This document shows positions 63,817 through 64,000 of a DNA stretch of 64,000 nucleotides, piece after piece. This DNA comes from Hyphomicrobiales bacterium (GTDB taxonomy: Bacteria > Pseudomonadota > Alphaproteobacteria > Rhizobiales > Xanthobacteraceae). Numbering within the stretch: position 1 is the stretch's first letter; each line of letters opens with the position of its first letter. The notes beneath the pieces were generated by a model. That model saw nothing but the letters and a program-made list of their open reading frames with translations. It was not told the origin of the DNA and did not search any database. Both the position numbers and the translations under genes were made by a program. The stretch spans positions 1-64,000 of the forward strand of contig JACPOA010000017.1 in the NCBI GenBank assembly GCA_016185205.1, written 5' to 3'.

Positions 63817-64000
63817 ATGTATCGAAAAATTTATTTTCTGGCCCTGATTATTTTGCTCGTAGCGCCGAGCGCGCAGGCGCAGCAATATCCCGATCACCCG
63901 GTTCGCGTGATCGTCGGCTTCGCGGCCGGCAGCGGGCCGGATATTCAGGCGCGTACGGTCGCGGCGCAACTCGGCACCAGCCTCGGCCAGACGTTTATTG
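63817..64000 (+). CDS. TctC/Bug-family solute-binding protein, N-terminal part (partial)
   Basis: The gene runs off the window. The 61 visible residues contain a signal peptide (MYRKIYFLALIILLVAPSAQ, cut after AQA) and the family start YPDHPVRVIVGFAAGSGPDI of tripartite tricarboxylate transporter binding proteins. AAAGGA lies seven bases before the ATG. It is the third gene in the anthranilate/salicylate-type operon and may bind the aromatic acid or serve another substrate; many orphan Bug proteins exist in these bacteria. Confidence 0.9.
   Translation, partial: MYRKIYFLALIILLVAPSAQAQQYPDHPVRVIVGFAAGSGPDIQARTVAAQLGTSLGQTFI

Overview
The window is high-GC DNA with tightly packed, overlapping genes. 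The gene content points to an alphaproteobacterium of the Hyphomicrobiales, near Bradyrhizobium, Rhodopseudomonas or Pseudolabrys. Signs are a TAXI-type TRAP transporter, TctC-type binding proteins, a fused anthraniloyl-CoA monooxygenase, an ImuB-type mutagenesis relic, FixK/FNR-like boxes, a bactofilin, a DUF6494 protein and a dispersed GC-rich palindrome. No rRNA, tRNA or CRISPR array was seen.

Region 1 (1-17 kb) is mostly core genome. It holds the end of bioB, crcB behind a fluoride riboswitch with a visible terminator, a permease split over two overlapping genes, a lytic transglycosylase, a bactofilin and a sugar kinase. A TRAP transporter pair, a znuACB operon with a Zur-like box, a dCache-PAS-GGDEF-EAL protein and several small uncharacterised genes follow.

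Region 2 (17-41 kb) is catabolic. A LeuC/LeuD-type hydratase pair is divergent from a GntR regulator, a complete Liv-type importer (SBP, livHMGF), a PEP-mutase/isocitrate-lyase-family lyase, a dihydropyrimidinase-like amidohydrolase and a flavoprotein. After an internally deleted IS relic come an acetamidase and, on the other strand, a sugar-type ABC importer feeding two paralogous CocE/NonD hydrolases. An aldo/keto reductase and an alpha/beta hydrolase close the block.

Region 3 (41-43.3 kb) is a scrapyard: an IS5-family fragment, two serine-recombinase fragments, an intact ribbon-helix-helix gene and a decayed receiver domain.

Region 4 (43.3-56.3 kb) is the most interesting part. Two convergent, overlapping operons appear to form one exopolysaccharide system. 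The plus operon encodes an HPt protein, a divergent BcsB-like protein, a GT2 synthase with an N-terminal MshEN-like domain instead of PilZ, a polytopic membrane protein, a REC-degenerate-GGDEF protein and an outer-membrane barrel. The minus operon encodes a lone receiver, a LuxR protein with a histidine-kinase-like dimerisation helix, a PAS-PAS-kinase-REC-REC hybrid, a REC-HPt protein and a GH113-like glycosidase. AT-rich regions at both outer ends share two sequence motifs (TTACTACGTA and GTGCAATTTTGAAC).

Region 5 (56.4-64 kb) has a Crp/Fnr regulator with a perfect FNR/FixK-type box upstream, then a junction where a deleted imuB meets a truncated D-2-hydroxyacid dehydrogenase. It ends with an anthraniloyl-CoA (or salicylyl-CoA) degradation operon: fused monooxygenase/reductase, aryl-CoA ligase and the start of a TctC-type binding protein.
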